From: Desulfosudis oleivorans
GTDB lineage: Bacteria > Desulfobacterota > Desulfobacteria > Desulfobacterales > SURF-7
NCBI GenBank assembly: GCA_020723325.1
Contig: DYJD01000017.1
Coordinates: 1-64,000, forward strand
Direction of reading: 5' to 3'
Length of the DNA: 64,000 nucleotides
Shown: piece after piece, positions 1-7,651 of the stretch
Position numbering within the stretch: position 1 is the stretch's first letter
Layout: every line of letters starts with the position of its first letter
Notes under the pieces: generated by a model
Seen by the model: only the letters and a program-made list of their open reading frames with translations
What the model was told of the DNA's origin: nothing
Database searches by the model: none
Position numbers and translations under genes: made by a program

Positions 1-110
1 GTGTTTTCATGATCAGGCATTTGCGGCCGGACCAAACGGATGGTCTGGGGATGGAGGCATTGGGTCGCGCAAGTCTCAAGTTCGGATTCATTCGGCTTAA
101 ATTTTGCCAT
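1..110 (-). CDS. ArsR-family metal-sensing regulator, N-terminal part only
   Basis: The reverse strand has an open frame starting ATG at 110 behind a good ribosome site (TAGGAG, then ATGAAAA) and running off the left edge. The visible 36 residues begin MAKFKPNESELETC and contain two early cysteines, a Leu-His-Pro step and a Met-Pro-Asp-His step. This layout is typical of the N-terminal arm of SmtB/CadC-type ArsR repressors, where Cys and His residues bind metal before the winged helix. The winged helix itself lies outside the window, so the family call is inference from the arm plus the operator-like palindrome just upstream. What gene it controls cannot be seen here. Confidence 0.55.
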   Translation of the reverse strand, partial: MAKFKPNESELETCATQCLHPQTIRLVRPQMPDHEN

Positions 111-132
111 TTTTCATCTCCTAAACAAATTA

Positions 133-148
133 TCATATGCTCATATGA
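133..148. promoter_or_regulatory. Palindromic operator-like site upstream of the ArsR-type gene
   Basis: A perfect inverted repeat TCATATG-ct-CATATGA lies 23 bases upstream of the minus-strand ArsR-type start, followed by a third half site (ATAT) in AT-rich DNA. ArsR/SmtB repressors usually bind AT-rich imperfect palindromes at their own promoter, so autoregulation is a fair inference. Confidence 0.5.
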
Positions 149-297
149 ACATATAATAACTTAAAAGGAACAAGTCAAGACCAAGGCGTACTCATCAACC
201 AGAATCGGAACAATATCTTTACAATTCCAATATCTATTGATAAACAAAATGATGTTGTTGTTCATTCGAGACAGTAAAAAAAGTGTGCTTCAGTCAT

Positions 298-738
298 ATG
301 CGATACCATAAACAATTTCACGGTCTCCAATATGTGCCTGCCGTTGCATTTTTATGCGGGGCGGGCTTTCTGGTTTGCGCGGTTGCCTGGAGGGATCAAA
401 CCCACGGATTCCATATGCTCGTGGCCGGCTTTTTCGCCCTGGCTGTGGGATGGGTTTTGTATAAGGCGCGCGGGCATTATCTGGAAATCACGGCCGATCG
501 GGTCACCCATCACGGATTCAAGCGCTGGTCGGTGGAAAAGAAAAACATTCTTCGGGTGGAATCCGGTAAAAAGAGCTGGGTGGAAGAATTCGACCCCTTT
601 CTCAAGATAATCATCCCAGGCGGTGAATATTCCGTTGACAACGGTTTCCTGATTCATGATCAGCGCCTTGAGGAACTGGTCCGGGCAATGCAAGGCCTTC
701 AAGGGAAGAGCGCAGTTAATAAGGGAAAAGGGCTTTGA
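298..738 (+). CDS. Small membrane protein with PH-like domain, uncharacterised
   Basis: The product is about 146 residues from the ATG at 298 (a GTG at 283 would add five). Two hydrophobic segments at roughly residues 15-35 and 40-57 form a hairpin in the membrane. A soluble C-terminal part follows with the beta-rich pattern LEITADRV..HG, then HDQRLEELVRAM, as in bacterial PH-like (YdbS/YcxB-style) proteins that follow a two-helix anchor. No ribosome site is obvious. The function is unknown. The repeat at 754 starts 16 bases after the stop. Confidence 0.5.
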   Translation: MRYHKQFHGLQYVPAVAFLCGAGFLVCAVAWRDQTHGFHMLVAGFFALAVGWVLYKARGHYLEITADRVTHHGFKRWSVEKKNILRVESGKKSWVEEFDPFLKIIIPGGEYSVDNGFLIHDQRLEELVRAMQGLQGKSAVNKGKGL

Positions 739-753
739 TAATCGTTTTAGCCG

Positions 754-779
754 TATCGCGGCTGGAAGCCGCTCCCACA
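754..779. repeat. Dispersed GC-rich palindromic repeat, copy 1
   Basis: The core GCGGCTGGAAGCCGC can fold on itself (GCGGCT / AGCCGC) and ends in TCCCACA. The same 26 bases recur at 59369-59394. Elements of this kind resemble REP-type sequences of other Proteobacteria. Confidence 0.7.
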
Positions 780-819
780 GATCATTAAGGCCACTATTTA
801 TATTCCAACCTAAATTATT

Positions 820-1308
820 TCAATTCACTTTAATTATAAAAATCATTGAACTATTTTCAACTCCTTTGAAAACATCCTCTGTTCGGAGTTTTGGTATATT
901 TCTTTCATCAAATTTTGTACCAGGGTTATCGGTAAGCTGGGGGCCATTACAAATCGCAAAATTTAATGGAAGGTCTGTTTTTTTGTCTGTTTCATCTTTT
1001 GGATTATACTTATTTGGAATCCATGGAATTATTGGCCCAATAGGCACATTGAAATTGATTTTACCTAGCCAAATATTTGCAGACTTATCTATTCTGTCCC
1101 TCTCAATTTTTTCCATTTCTCTTTTGTGCTTTTTGTTAATTTCTGCTAATTCTCTGGCCTTCACGCCTTTACAGCTTTTCTTTAAAGATTGTATTTCTAT
1201 TTCTAGGCAATGGACTGTTTCTTGGATCGATTCATTATTTTCAGCGAATACGTCTTTTTGTAATAGAAAAATAAAAATGACTACCAATATTAACACAATT
1301 CTAGTCAT
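820..1308 (-). CDS. Exported coiled-coil protein with a tail-collar-like C-terminus
   Basis: The ATG at 1308 follows a strong GGGGG ribosome site and gives 162 residues; a longer reading from 1365 is less likely. A signal peptide (MTRIVLILVVIFIFLL, cleavage near VFA-EN) is followed by a charged helical region at about residues 25-70 that looks like a coiled coil. The C-terminal half carries PIGPIIPWIP, then FAICNGPQL, and IPKL, which resembles the phage tail-collar pattern (P-x-G-x-I-x-W ... W-x-L-C-D-G ... P-D-L-R). Such domains are normally found in phage or tail-fibre proteins, not behind a signal peptide. DNA here is AT-rich compared with the main genes. The function is unknown. Confidence 0.55.
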   Translation of the reverse strand: MTRIVLILVVIFIFLLQKDVFAENNESIQETVHCLEIEIQSLKKSCKGVKARELAEINKKHKREMEKIERDRIDKSANIWLGKINFNVPIGPIIPWIPNKYNPKDETDKKTDLPLNFAICNGPQLTDNPGTKFDERNIPKLRTEDVFKGVENSSMIFIIKVN

Positions 1309-1371
1309 AGATCCCCCCTGTTGGCGCCCCAAATATTGGTGTATTCGTAAGAAGTCGCAAAACACCTTTTT

Positions 1372-1445
1372 CCGTCATTCCCGCGCAGGCGGGAATCCAG
1401 TTTTTTCGTGGAGTTCTGGACTCCCGCCTACGCGGGAGTGACAGC
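1372..1445. repeat. Inverted-repeat element (CATTCCCGCG type)
   Basis: Two hairpins in opposite orientation: TCATTCCCGC..GCGGGAATCCAG and CTGGACTCCCGCC..GCGGGAGTGACAG, joined by a short T-rich spacer. The two halves are also reverse complements of each other. This is a common type of dispersed miniature inverted repeat in environmental Proteobacteria. Confidence 0.75.
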
Positions 1446-1528
1446 GGTTGGGACTTTTTACGTGGCCATCAATATTGACCGAAAAAATTTTCTAATCGAA
1501 ATTCTTCGATTCTCAAGTTGTTTGCTTA

Positions 1529-2038
1529 TCATACCTCAACCACATGGATGGCTTCTTTTCGATTATTTTTCTTTAATAACAATACTATTTCAAATAAATA
1601 AAGAAAGGCATAAATAGATATAATTATGGCTGCTAAATAGCCCCAAATAGTTGGCTTGTAGAAGAAAAAGAAAACAAGTCCATAGATTGAATACACAGAT
1701 AAAATAATCAGTAATAGTTCCATTGTATTAAAAACAATGGCCAGCCATTTCTTTTTTCCTAATCGATTTTTTAGTAATAGAAATGGTATGGGCCAGAGAA
1801 AAATTAATGACTCAATCCATGATCCTGGCTTTGAAATAGAAACGTATTTGATTAATACCAAATAATCCTTTTCGCTTTTTATTAGTAATTTTCCTTTGGT
1901 ATCCGGATATCCCTTATAAGCCTTCGTTTCATTTAATTCATTCGGTGATGCGGTTTCTATTTTTTCACAACTTCCGATGGGAAGAAAAAGGAAAAAAGCG
2001 AGCAAAAAGCCTAAAACTATTTTTATTCTATATGTCAT
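1529..2038 (-). CDS. Hypothetical lipoprotein-like membrane protein
   Basis: The 169-residue product opens with a hydrophobic leader ending in LPIGSC, a possible lipobox with Cys 24. A short polar stretch (about residues 25-65) follows, then three hydrophobic segments at about 75-90, 100-120 and 125-155, and a basic tail. The combination of a lipobox and later membrane helices is odd, so the leader could simply be a first transmembrane helix. The gene is AT-rich and uses different codons from the large operons, which hints at acquisition. No family is recognised. Confidence 0.5.
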   Translation of the reverse strand: MTYRIKIVLGFLLAFFLFLPIGSCEKIETASPNELNETKAYKGYPDTKGKLLIKSEKDYLVLIKYVSISKPGSWIESLIFLWPIPFLLLKNRLGKKKWLAIVFNTMELLLIILSVYSIYGLVFFFFYKPTIWGYLAAIIISIYAFLYLFEIVLLLKKNNRKEAIHVVEV

Positions 2039-2245
2039 GATCTCATTATTTGAACTGTAACTTCAATGATATAAGAATAGTAAATATGGCTCAGAATCTA
2101 TTAAAATATCATTGATATCAATACTGATAAAAAAAGATTGTGTCAAGAAATTAAGCATGTTATGGATATAAACATATTTTCATATGCTAAGCAGAACAAA
2201 TCCGTCACTCAATGCTTTAAACCTGGACAATAACCATAGAGGATT

Positions 2246-2527
2246 ATGGAAAACTGGCTGGTATATCTCCTCCGATGCGTGGATGGATCATTATATTGCG
2301 GAATTACCAACGATCTCGAAAAAAGATTGGAAGCCCATAACCTGGGAAAAGGGGCACGCTATACCAGATCGCGAAGACCCGTGGAATTGGCCGGCATCAG
2401 CTTGAAAATGACAAGAAGCGACGCATTAAAACTGGAATATCGTGTCAAGAAAGTTTCCGCTGATCGGAAGCTTTCAGAACTTAAGATAGGATTGATAAAA
2501 AATGATGGACTAGGAATTCAATTATGA
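2246..2527 (+). CDS. GIY-YIG domain nuclease-like protein (YhbQ/UPF0213 type)
   Basis: The 93-residue product is a single GIY-YIG domain. The motif pair appears as VYLL and CGIT (the Y..G-I core), followed by DLEKRLEAHN and GARYTRSR, which match the small UPF0213 proteins related to the UvrC N-terminal nuclease. These proteins are proposed DNA endonucleases, but the biological role of the stand-alone form is not settled. An AGAGGA ribosome site precedes the ATG. The stop overlaps the start of the next gene (ATGA), so the two are probably translated together. Confidence 0.85.
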   Translation: MENWLVYLLRCVDGSLYCGITNDLEKRLEAHNLGKGARYTRSRRPVELAGISLKMTRSDALKLEYRVKKVSADRKLSELKIGLIKNDGLGIQL

Positions 2528-2739
2528 GCGAAAAATGTGAAATGCTTGAAAAATGCCCCTATTTCAAGATTTATAGCAATCAAAGCACAACCAAACCTGT
2601 CTGGATCAGGCTGTACTGTATGGATCTGGAAAAATCAGAGAAGTGCGAACGAAAAAAAATTAAAAAAACCGGCCGGAAGCCGCCGGACAATTTATCGCCC
2701 ATGGGGGAGTTGCTGCCGTTGCCGGAAAATGGAGAGTAG
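2524..2739 (+). CDS. Small cysteine-containing protein, uncharacterised
   Basis: The ATG overlaps the stop of the GIY-YIG gene by four bases. The 71-residue product starts MSEKCEMLEKCPYF and has a third and fourth cysteine at RLYCMDL and SEKCER. The CxxxxxCP...C...C layout suggests metal or Fe-S binding and is seen in short proteins of delta-proteobacteria, but no function is known to me. The C-terminal third is proline-rich and probably disordered. Confidence 0.55.
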   Translation: MSEKCEMLEKCPYFKIYSNQSTTKPVWIRLYCMDLEKSEKCERKKIKKTGRKPPDNLSPMGELLPLPENGE

Positions 2740-2815
2740 TCTGGAAAAAAATCGAATTAGTTGCGGAGGATCTCAGGGCTGCTGAAATATTTGAAATATC
2801 GTTTTCCAGCAAAAG

Positions 2816-2943
2816 GCTTTTTTTTCTACCACCCGCTTAGCTGAAGTGCACGAAGGACACGAAGTTTTCCCGGCTGCGCCGAAGGGGATAAGCTACTGTA
2901 ACTTCCTGGCCTTTGTGCACTTCGTGGTGAGAAAAATGTTTCT
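2816..2943 (+). repeat. Dispersed repeat (CACGAAGGACACGAAG type), copy 1
   Basis: About 128 bases whose core at 2849-2881 is identical over 33 bases to the reverse complement of a stretch at 50226-50337. Both copies begin near CTAC.ACCCGC and end TTCGTGGTGA.AAAA.TGTTTCTA. The end also carries an inverted TGTGCACTTCGTG, so the element partly folds back. Confidence 0.8.
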
Positions 2944-2949
2944 ATAATA

Positions 2950-2996
2950 AAAAATTCTGTAGGGGCGGTTCACGAACCGCCCCTACAGAATTTTTT
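2950..2996. terminator. Bidirectional hairpin terminator built on the 28-bp GTAGGGG palindrome
   Basis: A perfect 21-bp stem (2950-2970 with 2975-2995) and a CACG loop, with an A-run on one side and a T-run on the other, so it could stop transcription on both strands. The centre (2959-2986) is a copy of the 28-bp palindrome family. The stop codon TAG of the minus-strand lipoprotein gene (2983-2985) lies inside the stem. Confidence 0.8.
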
Positions 2997-3459
2997 GAAT
3001 GGCGGAGATGATATCATTGCGCCGGGCAGCAAAACGCATGACTTCGCCAGCGGATTCCACAATGATGAGATTGTCTTCCGGGTCAATGAAAACAACAATG
3101 AGATAGGCATAGTCCTTGGCACCCACCGGTGCGGCCAGTTCGAGCAGATAGCCGGGGTTGGTTCCAGCCCGGATGTCGCTCTCGCGCACAAACACATAGC
3201 CCACATTCAGCATCCTTTTCTTCAGGGCCTCTTTCCAAAAAGACAGGTCGGCTTTGGGTTCGTTGGGTTCGGTCTTGATCCGGAAGACTACTCCGTCCGG
3301 GCTGACAGCCTTCAGAGTCTTCACCGCATCATCATGGGGATAAACCGCGAAGCCGGCCGGCGTCGAGAATTGGGATTGCTTGGGCAGACAGCCGGTGAAG
3401 CAGACCAACAACATCAGGACAACAAATACATATATTCTATTAGTAGCGGTGATGATCAT
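2983..3459 (-). CDS. Small lipoprotein homologous to the C-terminal domain of the DUF4349 lipoprotein
   Basis: The 158-residue product has a signal peptide and lipobox (LVCFTGC). Its mature part shares a pattern with the C-terminal 130 residues of the 399-residue protein at 4072-5271: S.DG.VF, FW.EA.K.R, GY.LL, Y.YLIVVF and a final amphipathic helix (DIISAIQKIL). It overlaps the upstream gene by 20 bases and is the last gene of a three-gene minus-strand operon. Its TAG stop is contributed by the 28-bp palindrome, which also forms the terminator. The function is unknown; the shared domain suggests an envelope role together with the DUF4349 proteins. Confidence 0.75.
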   Translation of the reverse strand: MIITATNRIYVFVVLMLLVCFTGCLPKQSQFSTPAGFAVYPHDDAVKTLKAVSPDGVVFRIKTEPNEPKADLSFWKEALKKRMLNVGYVFVRESDIRAGTNPGYLLELAAPVGAKDYAYLIVVFIDPEDNLIIVESAGEVMRFAARRNDIISAIQKIL

Positions 3460-4075
3460 ATTGGAACACTCTCAATAAATCCGAAAGTTGGACATTGTTC
3501 AGCCAGGGAAAGGAAGAAGGTCCCTGGGCCGTTGGTGCGGAACGATCTTTAAAGGAAAATCGGATCACAACCTCGGAAAAAGCAAGGCGGTGCTCGATCA
3601 TGCGGATTTCGCCCTTCAGGATTTCGATCTCATGCACTAGGCCGGTGATTTCATTTTCCACCATCACCACGGATTCGGCCTTGGCCTCTTTCAGCACCGT
3701 AATGTACTGATCCTTGATGGCGGTTTTGGATTTGAGCAGGGCCTTTTTTTGCACAAGGCTGGTATTGACATCCTCGCTGTTAAGCTCCCGTGACAGAAGC
3801 AGCCCTTGATCCGCGGCTAGATTATGGAAGTCCTCCATAGCCGCCGAAGGGATCTTGACCTTGATGTAGTTATTATCGCGTAGTACAAAATAGCCGCCCA
3901 TGGCAGCGGCTTTTTCCACCAACAGATCCGCCGTACGTTCGGGGTCTGTGACCTTAACCAGCATGCTCGCGGAAAATACTGAGCCGGTCACGGTTTGGGC
4001 AGCCCAAGCCGAACCTATGATGGAAAGCGCTGTCAGCCAAATTGCCAGCGATTTTATGATTCGCCTGTATTTCAT
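3440..4075 (-). CDS. DUF4349-type periplasmic protein
   Basis: The 211-residue product has a cleavable signal peptide (ending SAWAAQ) and a DUF4349-like body: a SMLVKVTDPERTADLL strand-helix start, GGYFV, an IKVKIPS strand and a long helical region (about residues 110-170) rich in Lys, Glu and Val that probably forms a coiled coil, ending with VVIRFSFKDRS. DUF4349 proteins are anchored or exported proteins of unknown function. It starts inside the stop of the 399-residue gene (ATGA, 4072-4075) and overlaps the next gene, so the trio is one operon. Confidence 0.7.
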   Translation of the reverse strand: MKYRRIIKSLAIWLTALSIIGSAWAAQTVTGSVFSASMLVKVTDPERTADLLVEKAAAMGGYFVLRDNNYIKVKIPSAAMEDFHNLAADQGLLLSRELNSEDVNTSLVQKKALLKSKTAIKDQYITVLKEAKAESVVMVENEITGLVHEIEILKGEIRMIEHRLAFSEVVIRFSFKDRSAPTAQGPSSFPWLNNVQLSDLLRVFQYDHHRY

Positions 4076-5271
4076 TGGACACCTTTTGCGATTGAATCCA
4101 AGATGCTTTCACCATAGCGCTTTTCCTGCGCTTCCGAGGGGAAATAGACTTGAATCAAATGTAGGGGCGGTTCGCGATCGGCCCCTACGTGATCCGCTTT
4201 GACGCCGATGAAGTAGATATAGGGTTTCTCCGCATTTTCAACAAAGCGCAGCAAAACATAGTCACCGGCTTTTTGCTGGGAGACCGCTCCAAATTCCTGT
4301 GCCAGACGGACCTTGATGGCCTCAATCCAGAATTGAGCATCCCCTTCAGGCAGATTGTCCCGGCATAAGGCCCAAAACACCGCTCCATCCGCGCTTTCGG
4401 CAATGAAACGGTCTTTTTTATCCAGCTCCACCATCTCCTTGGGAACCGTAAAATTCAGTCGGGTCTTATCTTTCCAGGCATCCCGTTTAAATGGCGAAAG
4501 ACTTGCAATCCATTTAAACTCGGCAAGCTCTTCCGCATCGGCCCGGCCGGCCATCAACTGCCGTTCCTCCACTACTATGGTCAGCTTGGAAAAATCCGCC
4601 ATGGTGGCCAGCATGGCCTTGAGGTTTTCCAGGGTTTCCACCTGCTCGCTTAGGCGCTGGATTTCCTTTAAAAGGCGGATCTTCTCCTTCTCGTCCTTGG
4701 ACTGGCTCAGAAGTTCCACCAGGCGGTTGCGGGTCATAATGGCTGTTGCCAGGCGCAATTCCACATCTTGAAAGGATTCGGTGATGTCCCGGGCGCTCAC
4801 GGATTTTTCCAATACATCCGCCAGTTTTAAAACCGCTTTGTAGATCTCGTCGAATTTGGCCACAGGAATGCGCAGGATGATCATGTTGGATTTCAGGCTC
4901 TCCACATAGCCGCCCACTGCTTTGGCCAGCTCGGCGGCGGCATCAAGGGTTTCCTGGGGTTTGACGGAGCGGAGTTTGACAAAGCCGTCGTAGAAGACCA
5001 TACGTTGTCTGGCTGCTTCTGGGTTGAGGGGTTCTTCGGTTTCAGTGGTCTCGGCTGGAGTGGATGGTGCATAGCGGCTGGAGTAATTCCCTCCTATGGC
5101 CGCCGGCGGAGCGGCTTTTGGAGTGGCTGTCGTCGATACCATGATATCTTTCGGCACCTCCGGCGATCTGGTTTCAACTCTTTTCGCGCAGCCTGTTCCA
5201 AACAACAGGAGTATGGTGAGCCCTATCCAAACAAAATACAAATTTCGCGTCATTTCACACATACGATTCAT
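4072..5271 (-). CDS. DUF4349-type lipoprotein with an extra C-terminal domain
   Basis: The 399-residue product has a lipobox (LLFGTGC, Cys about 28), a Pro/Thr-rich linker to about residue 85, and a DUF4349-like region at about 90-245 with GGYVES, ILRIPV, the SVSARDITESF step and a coiled coil (LLKEIQRLSEQVETLENL). The last 130 residues form a second domain shared with the small lipoprotein at 2983-3459. Near the end, residues HVGADREPPL are encoded by a copy of the 28-bp palindrome (4161-4188), in frame and absent from the homologous small lipoprotein. It is the first gene of the three-gene operon. Function unknown, envelope location likely. Confidence 0.75.
   Translation of the reverse strand: MNRMCEMTRNLYFVWIGLTILLLFGTGCAKRVETRSPEVPKDIMVSTTATPKAAPPAAIGGNYSSRYAPSTPAETTETEEPLNPEAARQRMVFYDGFVKLRSVKPQETLDAAAELAKAVGGYVESLKSNMIILRIPVAKFDEIYKAVLKLADVLEKSVSARDITESFQDVELRLATAIMTRNRLVELLSQSKDEKEKIRLLKEIQRLSEQVETLENLKAMLATMADFSKLTIVVEERQLMAGRADAEELAEFKWIASLSPFKRDAWKDKTRLNFTVPKEMVELDKKDRFIAESADGAVFWALCRDNLPEGDAQFWIEAIKVRLAQEFGAVSQQKAGDYVLLRFVENAEKPYIYFIGVKADHVGADREPPLHLIQVYFPSEAQEKRYGESILDSIAKGVQ
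4161..4188. repeat. 28-bp palindrome inside a coding sequence
   Basis: Arms GTAGGGGCGGTT and .TCGGCCCCTAC around CGCG. It differs at two positions from the intergenic copies at 18309 and 30709 and is read in frame by the DUF4349 lipoprotein gene. Confidence 0.85.
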
Positions 5272-5432
5272 GGCAATGCCTTTTTCCGGCAGGTTCAGGT
5301 ACGGAAGACAAGATTTTGATTTCCCTCTTTTACTTGCATTCGGGTTTACAAATCAAGCAGTTTCTCAGGTATTTTTCCCGCAGTATTCCATCAGTTTCGA
5401 CATTCTACCCGGACTGCCGTTCTCCGGGGCCC

Positions 5433-5460
5433 GTAGGGGCGGTTCGCGAACCGCCCCTGC
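5433..5460. repeat. 28-bp GTAGGGG palindrome, intergenic copy
   Basis: Arms GTAGGGGCGGTT / AACCGCCCCTGC around CGCG. It lies in the 345-base divergent gap between the DUF4349 operon and the TetR gene. Apart from this copy and the promoter-like DNA at 5534-5599, nothing else was recognised in that gap. Confidence 0.85.
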
Positions 5461-5533
5461 CACCGTTCCCACATTCATTACAAGACAGCATGGAAATCAG
5501 AGCAAGAAAAAACAGTAAATCGGTTTTTTCCAC

Positions 5534-5599
5534 TTGCACTTAATATAAAATTGCTATATATAAAAATCAAAATTTATCGTATTTTAATATAGCAATTTT
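5534..5599 (+). promoter_or_regulatory. Putative promoter and operator of the TetR gene
   Basis: TTGCAC (5534) and TATATA (5557) are 17 bases apart, a sigma70-like arrangement. The -10 overlaps the first arm of an inverted repeat AAAATTGCTATAT (5547-5559) whose mirror ATATAGCAATTTT sits at 5587-5599, 18 bases before the TetR start. Autorepression by the TetR protein is inferred. Confidence 0.45.
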
Positions 5600-5616
5600 T
5601 AGTTTAATGGATTACC

Positions 5617-6510
5617 ATGAAAATCAGCAATGAACAAAAATCCGAGAACCGCCATAAAATCATCCGCTCGGCAGTGGAACTCATAATCCAAAACGGTTTC
5701 AAAGCCGCCACCATGCGGGAGATCGCCCGGCAGGCCGGTCTGGGGGAAGCCACCATTTACAATTATTTCCCCTCCAAGGAAAAAATCCTGTGCGGTTATT
5801 ATGAAGATCATTTTCAACTCTGCACGGAAAGGCTCAGGGCTATCAAGGATCTCAACCGCTATACTTTGCAGGAACAATTGCAGGCCCTGTTTGAAACCAG
5901 TTTGGACCTCTTTCGCCACGACCGGGAATTTGTTCAGGAGACTTTTAGGGTTCTGTTTCTTTCCCTGAGCCGTTTTTTTCAGGACGTCCAGCCCATCCGC
6001 AAAGAGTTTCTATCCATTGTGAATGATATGATCCAGGCCGCCGTGGAAGTGGATGAAATCCCGGACCAGCCCTTTCAGGAATTTTTGCAGCAGTTGTTCT
6101 GGGATCATTATATCGGCGTAGTCTTGTATTGGCTCGGGGATGATTCGGAACAATTCACCAATACCAGCGTGCTCATCGACAAGACTCTGGACTTGGCCTG
6201 TGCCGTGTTAAAATCCGGTATTCTGGGAAAATGCATGGATATTGCGGTATTTATGTTCCAGCAGCATGTCCTGAGCCGGCTTTCGGCCATCCGGGAAGGA
6301 TTGGACGCGATTCATTTGATCAAACGAGAATTTATGGCAGGGAAGAATGCAAAACGAAATTCCACAAACCAAATGGCAACGGAGCCTGGCCGGCGGCAAG
6401 ACAGCGGCCCAGGTGGGCGGGAAGGTGCTGAAATACCTCGGTCAAAAACCATTTCTGTCAGAAGAAAGCCGTCTGCGCCAAAAAGAACGTCTTCAGCGGG
6501 AAAGCGCTGA
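5617..6510 (+). CDS. TetR-family transcriptional regulator
   Basis: Residues 10-55 form a typical TetR helix-turn-helix (MREIARQAGLGEATIYNYF, SKEKIL). The rest is a helical ligand-binding domain to about residue 240 with no identifiable ligand. The frame runs on for about 55 further residues that are basic, Pro/Ser/Arg-rich and coincide with the first 164 bases of the next gene. Such a tail is unusual for TetR proteins and looks like read-through of a shadow frame, perhaps after loss of an earlier stop by a frameshift. The gene leads a probable operon with the ABC1 kinase-like and PPOX-like genes and probably regulates it. Confidence 0.85.
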   Translation: MKISNEQKSENRHKIIRSAVELIIQNGFKAATMREIARQAGLGEATIYNYFPSKEKILCGYYEDHFQLCTERLRAIKDLNRYTLQEQLQALFETSLDLFRHDREFVQETFRVLFLSLSRFFQDVQPIRKEFLSIVNDMIQAAVEVDEIPDQPFQEFLQQLFWDHYIGVVLYWLGDDSEQFTNTSVLIDKTLDLACAVLKSGILGKCMDIAVFMFQQHVLSRLSAIREGLDAIHLIKREFMAGKNAKRNSTNQMATEPGRRQDSGPGGREGAEIPRSKTISVRRKPSAPKRTSSAGKR

Positions 6511-7648
6511 AGTCCTGTTCCAAGGTCTGAGTCTATTAAAAGGCACGGCCCTGAAAATCGCTCAGACCTTGAGCATGGAGCTGGATCTGCTGCCGTCCCA
6601 ACTCCGGCGGGAACTGGAGAAATCCTACAACCAGGTGCCGCCCATCAATCGGATTCTGGTGCGCAAGCTCATTCAGAATGCCTTTGACCGGCCACCGGAA
6701 GAAGTCTTTCAGTCCTTTGAGCCGGATGCCTTTGCCGCCGCCAGTCTGGGCCAGGTGCATCGCGCCCGCACCATGGACGGTCGGGAGATTGCCGTAAAAG
6801 TACAGTATCCGGGAATCCGCACCACGATCGTCAACGACATTCAGTTGATCAAAAATCTGCTGCGCCCCCTGGACGAATATGAAATGATGGTGACGGCTCT
6901 GAAGGAGATCGAAGAGCGGTTGCTGGAAGAAATCGACTATTGCCGTGAAGCCGAACATGCCGCCTTTTTCGCACGGAATCTACGTTGCAAGGGTTTCCGG
7001 GTTCCGGAAGTTCATCCCCAATGGAGTACGGACACGATCCTCAGCACCGGCTTGGCGCCCGGACAGCCCCTGAATGAATGGACCCGGACAGAGCAGGATC
7101 AAGAGCGCAGAGACATTGTGGCACAGGCGCTGCAGGACATGTTTCTGCACAGTCTGTATGAACTGCATTGCATCCATGCCGATCCCAATCCGGGCAATTT
7201 CATCGTGGACCGGGACTTGAATATCAGCCTGATCGACTTTGGTTGTGTCAAACGTCTGGAAAAGGGATTTGTTAAAAACTACGCCAAGCTCGCCGGCGTG
7301 GCCGCTGCCGGGGATCAGGTGAGTTACATGCAAGTGCTTAAAAGCATGAATGTGCTGAAATCCAGGATGGATTCAAAAACAGAAGCGGAAATCGGCCGCC
7401 TGCTCTACCCCATCAGCTGTTGGTTCGGCCGCTTGTTTGAAAAAGAGACATTTGATTTCAAAGCCAATCAAAATTTTTTCCAGGAAGCGCGGGAACTGAC
7501 CAAACCCCTCTACCGCTACCGCAAGCATGCGGACATCAATCCCCATTTCATCTTCCTGGACCGGACCCGCTATGGCCTGCTGCGGATCTTTGAACAGCTC
7601 GGCGCCCGGGTCAAATTTCGCAATCCATATGAATGGGAGAAAGGATAA
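6347..7648 (+). CDS. ABC1/UbiB (AarF) family protein kinase-like protein
   Basis: The 433-residue product shows the atypical-kinase hallmarks in order: an N-terminal GKTAAQVGG region, the KxGQ-like motif as KIAQ with LLPSQLR, the Ala-rich loop AAASLGQVHRA, the lysine in AVKVQYPG, the ExD-like EEIDY, the catalytic loop HADPNPGNF and metal-binding LIDFG. UbiB-family proteins have ATPase or kinase-like activity linked to quinone and isoprenoid lipid handling. There is no C-terminal hydrophobic anchor. The start has an AGGGA ribosome site inside the TetR gene, and the N-terminal region matches the family, so the 164-base overlap seems real. The PPOX-like gene follows after 3 bases. Confidence 0.9.
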   Translation: MQNEIPQTKWQRSLAGGKTAAQVGGKVLKYLGQKPFLSEESRLRQKERLQRESAEVLFQGLSLLKGTALKIAQTLSMELDLLPSQLRRELEKSYNQVPPINRILVRKLIQNAFDRPPEEVFQSFEPDAFAAASLGQVHRARTMDGREIAVKVQYPGIRTTIVNDIQLIKNLLRPLDEYEMMVTALKEIEERLLEEIDYCREAEHAAFFARNLRCKGFRVPEVHPQWSTDTILSTGLAPGQPLNEWTRTEQDQERRDIVAQALQDMFLHSLYELHCIHADPNPGNFIVDRDLNISLIDFGCVKRLEKGFVKNYAKLAGVAAAGDQVSYMQVLKSMNVLKSRMDSKTEAEIGRLLYPISCWFGRLFEKETFDFKANQNFFQEARELTKPLYRYRKHADINPHFIFLDRTRYGLLRIFEQLGARVKFRNPYEWEKG

Positions 7649-7651
7649 CAA

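Noticed and set aside
656-1441. 261-residue plus-strand frame
   Set aside because: It runs antisense to the exported coiled-coil gene and through the repeats; no family pattern.
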